A stretch of 20,921 bases of DNA from Methanosarcina sp. UBA5 (lineage in GTDB: Archaea; Halobacteriota; Methanosarcinia; Methanosarcinales; Methanosarcinaceae): NCBI RefSeq assembly GCF_002505485.1, contig NZ_DAVG01000055.1, positions 1-20,921 of the forward strand. The letters run 5' to 3'. The notes below the pieces were generated by a model that did not search any database, had not been told where the DNA came from, and saw only the letters and a list, made by a program, of their open reading frames with translations. The translations under genes and the position numbers were made by a program. Each line of letters opens with the position of its first letter. The first letter of the stretch is position 1. Below, piece by piece: positions 12,981 to 20,687 of the stretch.

Positions 12981-13306
12981 GTAAATAAGATTAAAAATTA
13001 ATTTTACTAGGATTTCAAGTTAACCGTGCGCTTTATAGAGAAGAGAAACAGAGTTTTTATATTCATTTGAAAACTGTTGACCATTTAATCATTTTTATTT
13101 ATATTACTTTTACTTTTGTTTTCCACAATTTTTAATCCGACCACTCTTCATGTTATTCTTTATAACTTATACTAGCTTTGAACCTTTTTTGCACTTCAAT
13201 CGGTGCTTCTCGCTGTCAAAAATGTTAAACGGCCAGTAATGTTAAGCAGCCAGCAGACAGACAATTTATTAAACATAGGGTATTTTATTAAATTGGGGAA
13301 ATTATC
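12981..13306 (+). promoter_or_regulatory. Intergenic region upstream of peroxiredoxin, with a tandem repeat
   Basis: No gene is seen. A 17-bp imperfect tandem repeat, AATGTTAAACGGCCAGT then AATGTTAAGCAGCCAGC, lies at 13221-13254, about 53-86 nt before the peroxiredoxin ATG. TATA-like sequences occur on either side (TTTATAAC near 13160 and ATTTATTAAA near 13263). The repeat is a candidate operator; the promoter itself is not clear. Confidence 0.4.
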
Positions 13307-13771
13307 ATGAGTAAGATTAAAATCGGGGATAAAATCCAGGATTTCAGGTTAAGAGACCAGGAACAGAAAGAGGTGCACCTATATGACTTCACTGGCAAGA
13401 AAGTGCTCCTATCATTTCATCCACTCGCCTGGACGAATGTGTGCGCAGAACAAATGAAGTCACTTGAGATAAACCACGAAATGTTCACCAGGTTGAACAC
13501 GGTGGCTTTTGGCATAAGTGTGGATCCCATACCATCAAAAAGAGCCTGGGCCAGAGAACTGGGGATTACACACATCAAGCTTCTTTCGGACTTCTGGCCG
13601 CATGGGGAGGTTGCCAGAGCATATGGGATCTTCAGGGAAAAAGAAGGTGTCTCTCAAAGGGCGAACATAATTATCGACGGGGAACAGAAGGTAATATTCT
13701 TCGAAGAATATCCTGTACATGAACTTCCTGATATGGCAAAGATTGAAAAAGTTCTGAAACAGGGAACCTAA
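13307..13771 (+). CDS. 1-Cys peroxiredoxin (AhpC/TSA family)
   Basis: A thioredoxin-fold peroxidase that reduces peroxides through a sulfenic-acid intermediate, in the cytoplasm. The active-site motif PxxxTxxC is present as PLAWTNVC (39-46), with Thr43 and peroxidatic Cys46. A conserved Arg lies in QRANIIID (Arg118). The N-terminal GDKIQDFRLRDQ strand and FTGKKVLLSFHPL are standard for AhpC/TSA proteins, and 154 aa is the normal short length. Cys46 is the only cysteine, so there is no resolving cysteine in the chain. It should depend on an external thiol or partner, as AhpE/1-Cys types do. No signal peptide is present. The ATG is preceded by GGGG at about 10 nt. It is monocistronic, with a tandem-repeat operator candidate upstream and a MITE-like element 30 nt after the stop. 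Confidence 0.93.
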   Translation: MSKIKIGDKIQDFRLRDQEQKEVHLYDFTGKKVLLSFHPLAWTNVCAEQMKSLEINHEMFTRLNTVAFGISVDPIPSKRAWARELGITHIKLLSDFWPHGEVARAYGIFREKEGVSQRANIIIDGEQKVIFFEEYPVHELPDMAKIEKVLKQGT

Positions 13772-13800
13772 GGTTCAGTTCTAAAAACAAAGCAATAGAA

Positions 13801-13932
13801 GAGCTAATCCCAAAACCCATTTTTCATTCTTAACTACCGGAATTAATCTGATTGCTTTAATGATCTGAAGCCCGATTGGTTACTTAGAATGCGTGAACCA
13901 AAAAGGCAAATTTTGAGTTTTGGGATTAGCTC
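13801..13932. mobile_element. MITE-like element, intact-ended copy 2
   Basis: A 132-bp non-coding element is bounded by perfect 16-bp inverted repeats: GAGCTAATCCCAAAAC at the left and its complement GTTTTGGGATTAGCTC-type end at the right (13917-13932). The interior aligns with the element at 10428-10549. No transposase is present, so it would be moved in trans by a relative with the same ends. No target duplication is evident. The right arm may also act as a transcription stop for the peroxiredoxin. Confidence 0.7.
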
Positions 13933-14078
13933 GAGAGATAAAATAAGTAATAAAATTACAGGAAGAAAGAAGGGGAAAGTAAACTACGAATCATAGAATG
14001 AAGGCGGGAAAAAGAAAAATGTCAGAAAACCCACCAGTTCAATAATTATTCAACTTTTTATCCACTTACTTATGTCAT

Positions 14079-15047
14079 TTAATCCAATATAATTCCCATA
14101 TTACTCAATTCCGTATCAATCCTCTCAAATAGTTCCCTTAGTTCTATCCTGAGCCTGCGGACCTCTACTTGCCAGATTTTCTTGGTAACCTGCTTGTCTC
14201 CCCCAGCTTTAACGGCTGCTATCCATGCATATTTTCTGGCGATTTTTGTGTTGTTTGAAGGAAAATGAAAAGTTTTTCCCGTTTTCTGGTTACTGTACTT
14301 TTCGTTGATCAGGAATTCGTATATCTCCTGAACTCTTTCAAGCAGTTTTTTTTCACTTTCGGAACCTGACGATCCAAAAAGCACAAGATTCCAGAGGCGG
14401 AACTGCACATTATGAAGCTCGAGAGAAAGTTTTTTAGAAACTGAGACTTCCAGCATCTTCCTGAATTCAAGATAAATGTCTGTGTTTCCGAAACCGGAAG
14501 GTAGAATGTTTCCAAGCGAGATCATAACGTGAATGGACTCGTGAAAAAGAATTTTGGCTATCAGGAACTCAACCCTCTCCTGCAAGTTCCAGAATTTATT
14601 TACAAGAGCCTCGTCCCAGAGCTGGTAAGGGTTAACCAGGATCATAGACCTGTAGACGATCCTTTTTTCCTTCTGTGAAACCAGGCGCTTGGGATAAAGA
14701 GTCATTCCCAGCATTTTTCCGAAAAACTGTATCCTGACGGCAAGATCCCAGCAGTATTCCCACTCCCCTGAACTTACACACTTTACTCTGTAGTAGTTTC
14801 CATCAAAGTGAACCTTCTCAAGCAGCCAGTACATATCTTTACTGTGTATCCTGATCAATGACTTTATCATGGATTCCCGATAGATTCGAATGTCAAAATA
14901 AGGTGCATTCGGGATAGAAGCAGGAAGTGAAGCAGGAAGTAAAGCAGGTGAGGAAATATTCAGATCCTGGAATCCATAAGACCATAAATTTGAGTTCCCG
15001 TCCAAACCATTGACTCCCTTCTCAACTGGAACGGTCTTCTTTTTCAT
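14079..15047 (-). CDS. HExxH putative zinc metallopeptidase, unknown family
   Basis: A 322-aa soluble protein. The one recognisable site is HESIH (His169 to His173 from the chosen start) in ILFHESIHVMISLG, a helix of the kind that binds catalytic zinc in gluzincin-like peptidases. The third ligand is not obvious; Glu residues in the following FRKMLEVSV helix are candidates. The first 50 residues are low-complexity, with a LLPASLPAS micro-repeat matching a DNA repeat near 14927-14950. The C-terminal third is charged and helical. There is no signal peptide or membrane segment. The ATG at 15047 has GGAGGGG 5 nt upstream, a very strong ribosome binding site; a TTG one codon earlier is ignored. 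It has its own promoter with tandem operators. It is codirectional with the E1-like gene upstream but probably separately transcribed. Function unknown. Confidence 0.7.
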   Translation of the reverse strand: MKKKTVPVEKGVNGLDGNSNLWSYGFQDLNISSPALLPASLPASIPNAPYFDIRIYRESMIKSLIRIHSKDMYWLLEKVHFDGNYYRVKCVSSGEWEYCWDLAVRIQFFGKMLGMTLYPKRLVSQKEKRIVYRSMILVNPYQLWDEALVNKFWNLQERVEFLIAKILFHESIHVMISLGNILPSGFGNTDIYLEFRKMLEVSVSKKLSLELHNVQFRLWNLVLFGSSGSESEKKLLERVQEIYEFLINEKYSNQKTGKTFHFPSNNTKIARKYAWIAAVKAGGDKQVTKKIWQVEVRRLRIELRELFERIDTELSNMGIILD

Positions 15048-15082
15048 CAAGTCCCCTCCTCACACAAGATCCCCTGTAATAA

Positions 15083-15142
15083 GTACCCTATAAGATATTA
15101 TTACATACCCTACAAGATATTATTACTGAAGATATATATAAA
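15083..15142 (-). promoter_or_regulatory. Promoter of HExxH gene with tandem 22-bp operator repeats
   Basis: On the minus strand a TATA box TTTATATATATC lies at about 15131-15142, predicting a start near 15112. Two contiguous 22-bp direct repeats (15083-15104 and 15105-15126, plus-strand core ACCCTATAAGATATTATTAC / ACCCTACAAGATATTATTAC, two mismatches over the unit) cover that start site. This geometry suggests binding sites for a repressor blocking initiation. Confidence 0.55.
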
Positions 15143-15204
15143 TTGGCCAATATACGGCAGGAAATCGAAATAAGGGTTTACCTGGACTTAAAACGATGAA
15201 TCTC

Positions 15205-15948
15205 TCATTTATTTCTGCACTTTTCCTTTCTATTTCCACAGACTGGACAATTGTTTAGCTTTGAGAGTGAAATCTCACTGAAATTTCCTGAAAGCCCGTT
15301 CCAGAACAGGAGGCGGCCTTTCAGAAGCTTCCCCTGCCCTGTCAGGAATTTAATTACTTCGTTTGCCTGAATAGAACCGATGATCCCTGGGGTTGCCCCT
15401 AAAACCGGAAAAACTTCCTTTTTGGAGATGCGCGGGAAAATACAGTAAAAACAGGGAGTTTCTCCAGGCACTATTGTTGTTACCTGGCCGTCATATCCGG
15501 TAACTGCTCCATGGATTAAAGGAATCCTTCTTTTTATGGCAAGCCTGTTAAGCAGATGTCTAGTTTCGAGGTTGTCAAGCGCATCAACTATAACGTCACA
15601 TTCAGGAATTAGAGAGTCAAGGTTTGATTCGGTAAGCATCTCTGATATGGTTTCAACCTCAATATCTGGATTCATAGAAAGCAGCTTTTCCTTTGCGGAT
15701 TCTACCTTAAGCCGTCCAATGTCTTTTTCATGATGCAGGAACTGCCGGTTTAAATTGCTGGGATCCACGGAATCAAAATCTGCAAGAATTATCTTTCCGA
15801 TTCCGGCTATTGTGAGATAGGTGGAAACCGGAGATCCTAACCCTCCTGCCCCGGCAACCAGCACTTTTGCATTCTTCAATTTTTCCTGTTTCTCTTCCCC
15901 AAAAAGAAGGATCTGTCGGCTGTATTTCTCACGCTCAAAATCATTCAT
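15205..15948 (-). CDS. E1-like adenylyltransferase, ThiF/MoeB/HesA family
   Basis: A ubiquitin-activating-like enzyme that adenylates the C-terminal glycine of a small sulfur-carrier or ubiquitin-like protein (MoaD, ThiS or SAMP type) for cofactor or tRNA sulfur transfer or protein conjugation. The Rossmann nucleotide loop is GAGGLGSP (33-40), followed by ADFDSVDPSNLNRQF (56-70) with Arg68, Lys81, and VDALDN (121-126) with the Mg-binding Asp. Two CxxC zinc sites are complete: Cys166/169 (CFYC) and Cys234/237 (CPVC). At 247 aa it matches stand-alone MoeB/ThiF and has no rhodanese domain. The ATG at 15948 has AAGG 6 nt upstream. No ubiquitin-like partner gene is in the window, so the exact pathway cannot be set. 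Tandem repeats lie upstream. Confidence 0.93.
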   Translation of the reverse strand: MNDFEREKYSRQILLFGEEKQEKLKNAKVLVAGAGGLGSPVSTYLTIAGIGKIILADFDSVDPSNLNRQFLHHEKDIGRLKVESAKEKLLSMNPDIEVETISEMLTESNLDSLIPECDVIVDALDNLETRHLLNRLAIKRRIPLIHGAVTGYDGQVTTIVPGETPCFYCIFPRISKKEVFPVLGATPGIIGSIQANEVIKFLTGQGKLLKGRLLFWNGLSGNFSEISLSKLNNCPVCGNRKEKCRNK

Positions 15949-16421
15949 GTAAAGCCTTCCGGAAATTTGATCGACTTCTGGATGTTGACTATTTAAGGAC
16001 TAATGATCTGGACATTGATTAATTAAAATCTGGACATTGATTAATTAAAGTAACCATTCTCGTTATTGATCGACTTCTTTATGCATAACTTCTTCGGATG
16101 GTACTTCCGCGAATGGTAAAAGGTAGAAGGTGAAGGAACTTAAATCAAGGTGGAAACCAGACCAGCGCATGAAATCTGATAAAATCTGGGCTTCAGTATT
16201 AAAGCAGAAAGGTATATCACTAAGAAGAAACATAACCCGCAGACATATCGGTGGTAGGGATAAGAATTTTTAGAAAAATTAATTAAGGCAAGGCCCATAA
16301 AAATAAGGAGTTCATTTTTTACATTATTCTAACCGGCTATTGCAATTCACTATTGTAGCATCTTTCTGACATATAAAGGCGTGATGCTGAAAAAAAGAAA
16401 TTTATAAAGGTTCTGGAATTT
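15949..16421. promoter_or_regulatory. Divergent intergenic region between E1-like and RavA-like genes
   Basis: The left side serves the minus-strand E1-like gene. Two exact, contiguous 22-bp direct repeats (ATCTGGACATTGATTAATTA plus AA) lie at 16006-16027 and 16028-16049, upstream of a weak TATA-like CTTAAATAG near 15991-15999. The right side serves the plus-strand ATPase: TATA-like ATATAAAG at 16371-16378, predicted start near 16400, and AAAGG at 16406-16410. The middle contains only a possible 34-codon frame (16169-16273). Confidence 0.5.
16169..16273 (+). CDS. Possible 34-aa basic peptide
   Basis: An ATG at 16169 opens 34 codons (MKSDKIWASVLKQKG...) rich in Lys and Arg. AAGGTGG lies upstream but about 15 nt away, too far for a standard ribosome binding site. 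I recognise nothing in it, and it may be chance. It is listed because the surrounding 470 bases hold no other frame. Confidence 0.2.
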   Translation: MKSDKIWASVLKQKGISLRRNITRRHIGGRDKNF

Positions 16422-17936
16422 ATGAGAGTTCTGGATTTAAAGAATACGGTCATCAATATCAAACAGGAGTTTTCCGACTACTTTAAAGAACGGGACGCTG
16501 AAATCAACGGGTCTCTTCTTGCACTCCTTTCCGGCGAACATATTCTTTTACTTGGTCCGCCTGGGACTGCAAAAACCCTGCTTGCAAGCAAAATCTGCGA
16601 AACTATCGAAGGGGGAAACTTTTTTCATTATCTTCTGACCCGCTTCTCCACGCCTGAAGAGGTATTTGGGCCGCTTTCCCTTAAGGCGCTTGAGAGGGAT
16701 GAGTTCAGCAGGAGGGTGGAAGGTTACCTTCCAACTGCCCATATAGCCCTGCTTGACGAGATTTTCAAGGCAAATAGTTCCATCTTAAACAGCATGTTGA
16801 CTGTACTGAATGAGAGGAAGTACCATAACGGCAAGGAGATCATTGAGGTGCCTCTTTTTACGGTTTTTGGGGCTTCCAACGAGCTACCGGAAGAAGATGA
16901 AAGCCTTGAAGCCCTTTACGACCGCTTTTTGTTCCGGTACAGGGTGGATTATATCCAGCACGAAGAAAATCTTGAAGACCTCATCTTCAAAAACACCGAG
17001 GATTTCGTACCCTCAACGAAACTCAGCATAGAAGATATTAAGGAAATTCAGAAGAAAGCAAGAGATCTCCCTGTTGATCCTGAAGTTCGGTCTATTATAA
17101 AGGCACTCCGTAGAGAACTCAGGAACTCAAATATTTTTGTCTCGGACAGGCGCTGGAAGAAAATTGTAAATGTACTCAGGGTAGCTTCAGTCGTAAACGG
17201 GCATGACAGCGTAGACCGAATGACTGCAGTCCTGCTGCAGCACGTGCTCTGGGAAGTGCCGGAGCAGAAGGAAGCGATCAGGAAGCTTATTCTGGACAGG
17301 GTTGTTTCAGGGGGTACGGACACCGGCAAACTGAAACTGGACGTTCTTGACCTGAAAAATTCCATATACGGTTGTTTGCAGCAGGAACTTCCGGATCTTG
17401 TAGCCTGTAATAAGTGCTACGAAGAAGAAAAAAGGACAACAGGCGGCTTGAAAAGCTCAAGGTTTTCAGGGATGAAAACCCAGAGGAACCTTACATTTGA
17501 CAATGCTCTTGATCTGCTGAAACACCATACAGAATTTCCAACCCATACTTACAGTTTCGGGCTCGATTATAGCAATCTCAACAGTTCCCTTAGCTTCGAA
17601 TCCCTGGCAGATCAATTCCGCAGGAAGTACGACTTTGAGTTCAAGATCAGCCTCGACTACGGAGATAAGAAACTCTATGAGAAAGAATATGAAAATTTGG
17701 AGGAGAGACTGAATTATTTTAAAAGGCAAATCCAGGAAGAAGAAAAAGCACTTGAGAACACTCTGAGGGAAAACCTCTGGGTTTCAGGGCAGGACAGCCA
17801 GGAAATCCTGATGAAATATCGCTCCAAAAATACTGATGTTTACGAAATTGCAAGCAGTCTAAATGAGGCAAGGCTCCTGCTCGAAAAACCCAGGGTATTT
17901 AATGTAACCATTGAAAAAGCAGAAGAAGTAGCCTGA
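16422..17936 (+). CDS. MoxR-family AAA+ ATPase, RavA-like
   Basis: A AAA+ ATPase of the MoxR group that normally works with a VWA-domain partner as a chaperone or metal-insertion/assembly machine. Seen directly: Walker A GPPGTAKT (45-52), Walker B IALLDEIFK (108-116, Asp112-Glu113), sensor 1 FGASNELPE with Asn153, and the arginine-finger motif LYDRFLFR (166-172). FSTPEEVFGPLSL (75-87) is the typical MoxR/RavA loop. The AAA+ lid ends near 300. The C-terminal 200 residues are charged and partly coiled coil (about 425-460 and 480-500), as in RavA; 504 aa is close to the RavA length. The start ATG has AAAGG 11 nt upstream and a TATA-like box at 16371. The next gene, 190 nt on, encodes the expected VWA partner. 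The exact client is unknown; RavA-ViaA in bacteria is linked to respiratory-complex assembly. Confidence 0.93.
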   Translation: MRVLDLKNTVINIKQEFSDYFKERDAEINGSLLALLSGEHILLLGPPGTAKTLLASKICETIEGGNFFHYLLTRFSTPEEVFGPLSLKALERDEFSRRVEGYLPTAHIALLDEIFKANSSILNSMLTVLNERKYHNGKEIIEVPLFTVFGASNELPEEDESLEALYDRFLFRYRVDYIQHEENLEDLIFKNTEDFVPSTKLSIEDIKEIQKKARDLPVDPEVRSIIKALRRELRNSNIFVSDRRWKKIVNVLRVASVVNGHDSVDRMTAVLLQHVLWEVPEQKEAIRKLILDRVVSGGTDTGKLKLDVLDLKNSIYGCLQQELPDLVACNKCYEEEKRTTGGLKSSRFSGMKTQRNLTFDNALDLLKHHTEFPTHTYSFGLDYSNLNSSLSFESLADQFRRKYDFEFKISLDYGDKKLYEKEYENLEERLNYFKRQIQEEEKALENTLRENLWVSGQDSQEILMKYRSKNTDVYEIASSLNEARLLLEKPRVFNVTIEKAEEVA

Positions 17937-18125
17937 AACTTAAAAATTTCTCGAATATATCTGAAAAAATCTCTGAAATACAACTGAAGAATCTCTGGCA
18001 TATATCTGAAAAGTCTATGAAATATAAAAGACAACTTAAATAAAAATCTCTTAAAACTTATCAAAATCTCTCAAAACTTATCAAAATCTCTCAAAACTTT
18101 GGAGAATTTCCGGAAAAGGAAAAAT
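17937..18125 (+). repeat. Tandem repeats between the RavA-like and ViaA-like genes
   Basis: The 189-nt interval is built of related TCTC/TCTGAAA motifs. The clearest part is a 20-bp unit AAAATCTCTCAAAACTTATC repeated at 18043-18062 (one mismatch), 18063-18082 and 18083-18098 (ending in TT). Looser versions (ATATATCTGAAAA, AATCTCTGAAAT) fill 17950-18030. There is no ORF and no clear TATA. It could be an intra-operon regulator-binding region, an RNA structure, or slippage-generated DNA. Confidence 0.65.
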
Positions 18126-19889
18126 ATGCAGGAATTAAAAAGACGAAAGGAAGATTTTGAAGACATTCCCGGATCAGGCTCATCTTTATCGTTCAGCCAT
18201 GCCTTCAATCCTTTCACAATATTGAATCTTGAGCTCAGGGAGGTTCTGGCAACTCCGCGAAGAATACCAAGACAAGTCAGGGAAGAAATTGCGGAAATTC
18301 TTATTTATGAGCTTTTTTCCAAAGATGGGTATGAAATAAAAGATGAAAAGCTATTTATGAGTAAATTTGGAGCTTTTTATCCGATCTTTCTCGGTTTAAG
18401 GGATTTCGGGGTATGGACTGAAATAAAAGCTCTTGCCGGAGCCAACAACCTGGCAGGCGTTTTTATCCTTAGGGCCCTGCTTGAAGAATTCTTTACACTT
18501 CTGGACGATTATGGGAAACTGGAGTCCGAATTTTCAAAAAAGTTCGCAAGAAATCTCGAAAAAAGCCTTAAAGCTCTAAGGAAGCTGATCGATGAAACTC
18601 AATCGGCATGGGAAAGAAACAGAATACGAGATATTGAAAAAAATTTCTGGCTGGAGGAAAATCCGGATGTATCCAATCGACAGGCAAATCCAGAAAGCAA
18701 ACAGGAAAATTCTCTTAAACAGGAAGGTTTCCTTACACAGGAAAATCCTCTCAAACAGGAAAGTTCCCTGCAAGACCTCGATCATGAGAATTGGGAAAGT
18801 CCAGATATACAGGCTGGAAATGCTACGGGATCCGAAAGACTTGCTTCAATGACTCAGAACTTCATGTCTTCAGAAAAGGCAGGAGAGGCCCTGGATTCTG
18901 TTATAGAAAGCATAGCTGCAAAAATTGAAGAGCTTATCCCTGTACTTGAAGCCCACCTTGAAATGCTAGAAATTCTCTCAATGTTCTTTCCGGGCAGATC
19001 ATGGGATTACTCTTTGAAGGCTCTTCACAGAGAATACTTTGAAAACCTTGAAAAATATGCCGCACTTCTTAAAAAGAGTTTGGACATTCAAGAGATTCTT
19101 GAACAGGTAGGAAGAATCGAACTTGAGTACGGCTCAAAAAAGCTGAATTTATCTCCGTACAGTAAAAGCGAAGTTCATTCGGTTACCTTTTCAGGTGATC
19201 TCCAGACATTACTTCCAGCAGAAACCGTAAAGCTAAAAAACCCTCTCCTGAAACGTAAATTCTATGCTGATATGCTTGAAGGAAAACTCCTGACCTACCA
19301 GCTAAAAGGGAAAAATTGGAACTCAGATAGTGCAGGGAAAAAGAGAAAAGGGCCTGTAGTTGCTCTTGTAGATACCTCGGCGTCGATGCGGGGAAGCTCA
19401 GAGATTCTTGCAAAAGCCGTAGTTCTGGCAGTTACGAGAAGAATGTTAACAGAAAACAGGGATGTTAAAGTGATTCTCTTCTCCTCAAAGTGGCAGACAG
19501 TTGAAATTGAGCTTACAAATAAAAGGCGGATGGGTGAGGAGTTTCTGGAGTTCCTGAAATTTACTTTCGGCGGCGGCACCGATTTTAATACTGCACTTCG
19601 TGCAGGTCTCAAGGCTATGAAAAACGAAAAAGCCTTTGAGGGAGCCGATCTCCTTTTCCTTACCGATGGGTTTTCCGAACTCTCTGAAATCCCACTTATT
19701 AGGGAATGGAATGAAATAAAAGTCGAAAGAAGAGCCAGGATCTTTTCCCTTATAATCGGAAATTATGATGCCGGGGGGCTTCAACAGGTTTCTGACCACA
19801 CATATCTTATAGGGAATGCCGAAAACTGGGATGTCGGGGAAAGCCCTGCAAGTTTTGTGAAGGCAATAAGCAAACCTTACAGGTTTTAA
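18126..19889 (+). CDS. VWA-domain protein, ViaA-like partner of the MoxR/RavA ATPase
   Basis: A protein with a long helical N-terminal region and a C-terminal von Willebrand A domain. Numbering from the longest frame, the MIDAS metal site is complete: DTSAS (425-429), Thr494 in GGGTDF, and Asp523 in LTDGF. This is the ViaA/CoxE architecture, and the neighbour upstream is its AAA+ partner, so the two probably form a RavA-ViaA-type complex in which the VWA domain recruits clients. At about 587 aa it is longer than ViaA; the excess includes a Gln/Glu-rich low-complexity stretch (about 195-225) with repeated QEN/LKQE motifs encoded by an imperfect DNA repeat (about 18690-18765). The open frame begins with a TTG at 18099, but the ATG at 18126 has AAAGGA 5 nt upstream, so I use it. 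It is probably co-transcribed with the ATPase gene. Confidence 0.9.
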   Translation: MQELKRRKEDFEDIPGSGSSLSFSHAFNPFTILNLELREVLATPRRIPRQVREEIAEILIYELFSKDGYEIKDEKLFMSKFGAFYPIFLGLRDFGVWTEIKALAGANNLAGVFILRALLEEFFTLLDDYGKLESEFSKKFARNLEKSLKALRKLIDETQSAWERNRIRDIEKNFWLEENPDVSNRQANPESKQENSLKQEGFLTQENPLKQESSLQDLDHENWESPDIQAGNATGSERLASMTQNFMSSEKAGEALDSVIESIAAKIEELIPVLEAHLEMLEILSMFFPGRSWDYSLKALHREYFENLEKYAALLKKSLDIQEILEQVGRIELEYGSKKLNLSPYSKSEVHSVTFSGDLQTLLPAETVKLKNPLLKRKFYADMLEGKLLTYQLKGKNWNSDSAGKKRKGPVVALVDTSASMRGSSEILAKAVVLAVTRRMLTENRDVKVILFSSKWQTVEIELTNKRRMGEEFLEFLKFTFGGGTDFNTALRAGLKAMKNEKAFEGADLLFLTDGFSELSEIPLIREWNEIKVERRARIFSLIIGNYDAGGLQQVSDHTYLIGNAENWDVGESPASFVKAISKPYRF

Positions 19890-19943
19890 ATCCCAGGTAT
19901 TTTTTAACTTAGTGCATTTCTTGGTGTTCAATGCCCTGGTACT

Positions 19944-20687
19944 TTAACGCCTGCGTTTGAAAAGTTTTTGCAGACCTTCTCCAAAATCTTCCAGGTCTTT
20001 CCGGGCTGGGGTCTGGCGCCTGGATATGCTTGAAAGAACAGCAAATGCGGCCTGTTTACTCCGGCTTGCCCCTTTAAGCAGCCCGATTTCGATCATTGCA
20101 ACTATCAATTCGGAAATGATTTTGCGGTCTCTGGGGCTAAGGTTATTCCATTTTTCATTGAGTTTTTTCGAGGAATCCACTATCGATTCTTTTCCTTCGG
20201 ATGCCATTGATGAGGCTTTTGAGGAAGCTACTTTTGAGGCACTTATTATCTGCTTCCTTCCATGGGAAGCCGTTTCCATAAAGACTTTGAAAGCATTCCT
20301 TGAGATCTTCTTTATTCTTGCTCTTTGATTAATAGGGATCTCCTCTCCCGATGTCTTCCGGAAATCACTTTCAGAGCCTTTGCTTTCCAGAATTTTACGG
20401 ACCTCTTTAAAGATCTCGAAAATCTCCTCTTCAGACCGCGTTTTAAGGTATTCTTTGAGTTTTTCTAAAAGTTCTGAGTCAATTCCTGAATCCGATTTAG
20501 AAGAAGGATCCGGATCGCGGAAAAAGTCCTCCTCTATCTCAACGTCATCTACCTCAACGAAATCAGCATCAATTATAGGATTAGATCCAAAGATAGCTTC
20601 ACGTGATGAAATTTTCCTGGATTCGGATTTATTCCGGATCTTGAAACCTGCATCTGAAAATCTGTCAAATACTCTGTCTTTAAGCAA
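19944..20687 (-). CDS. Uncharacterised charged protein, convergent to ViaA-like gene
   Basis: A 247-aa protein I do not recognise. The start is a TTG at 20687 with a strong GGAAGGAG about 9 nt upstream; the nearby GTG is out of frame. Visible regions are a Lys/Arg-rich N-terminus, a strongly acidic stretch (38-60, VEVDDVEIEED), a predicted helix or coiled coil (71-104), an Ala/Ser/Lys-rich stretch with KVASSKASSMASEGK (152-166), a moderately hydrophobic helix (189-206, ISELIVAMIEIGLL) and a basic KRRR tail. The hydrophobic helix is amphipathic and probably not membrane-spanning. Its stop lies 54 nt from the stop of the ViaA-like gene, so the two are convergent and need not be functionally linked. 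It could be a scaffold or regulator. Confidence 0.7.
   Translation of the reverse strand: MLKDRVFDRFSDAGFKIRNKSESRKISSREAIFGSNPIIDADFVEVDDVEIEEDFFRDPDPSSKSDSGIDSELLEKLKEYLKTRSEEEIFEIFKEVRKILESKGSESDFRKTSGEEIPINQRARIKKISRNAFKVFMETASHGRKQIISASKVASSKASSMASEGKESIVDSSKKLNEKWNNLSPRDRKIISELIVAMIEIGLLKGASRSKQAAFAVLSSISRRQTPARKDLEDFGEGLQKLFKRRR

Noticed and set aside
9900..13300. A transposase or integrase to explain the decayed region
   Set aside because: No DDE, HUH or tyrosine-recombinase motif could be read in any frame; only the non-autonomous MITE-like elements are supported.
16338..16355. Another copy of the relic CRISPR repeat (TATTGCAATTCACTATTG)
   Set aside because: Only about nine bases match the repeat start and nothing of the GATTGAAAC end follows, so chance is likelier.
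16401..16408. TTTATAAA as the TATA box of the RavA-like gene
   Set aside because: It is only 14 nt before the ATG, too close for a start site 25 nt downstream; the ATATAAAG at 16371-16378 fits better.
19485..19931. Long minus-strand frame inside the VWA gene, and similar frames opposite the ATPase and the 247-aa gene
   Set aside because: They lie antisense to strongly supported genes and show no domain or ribosome binding site.
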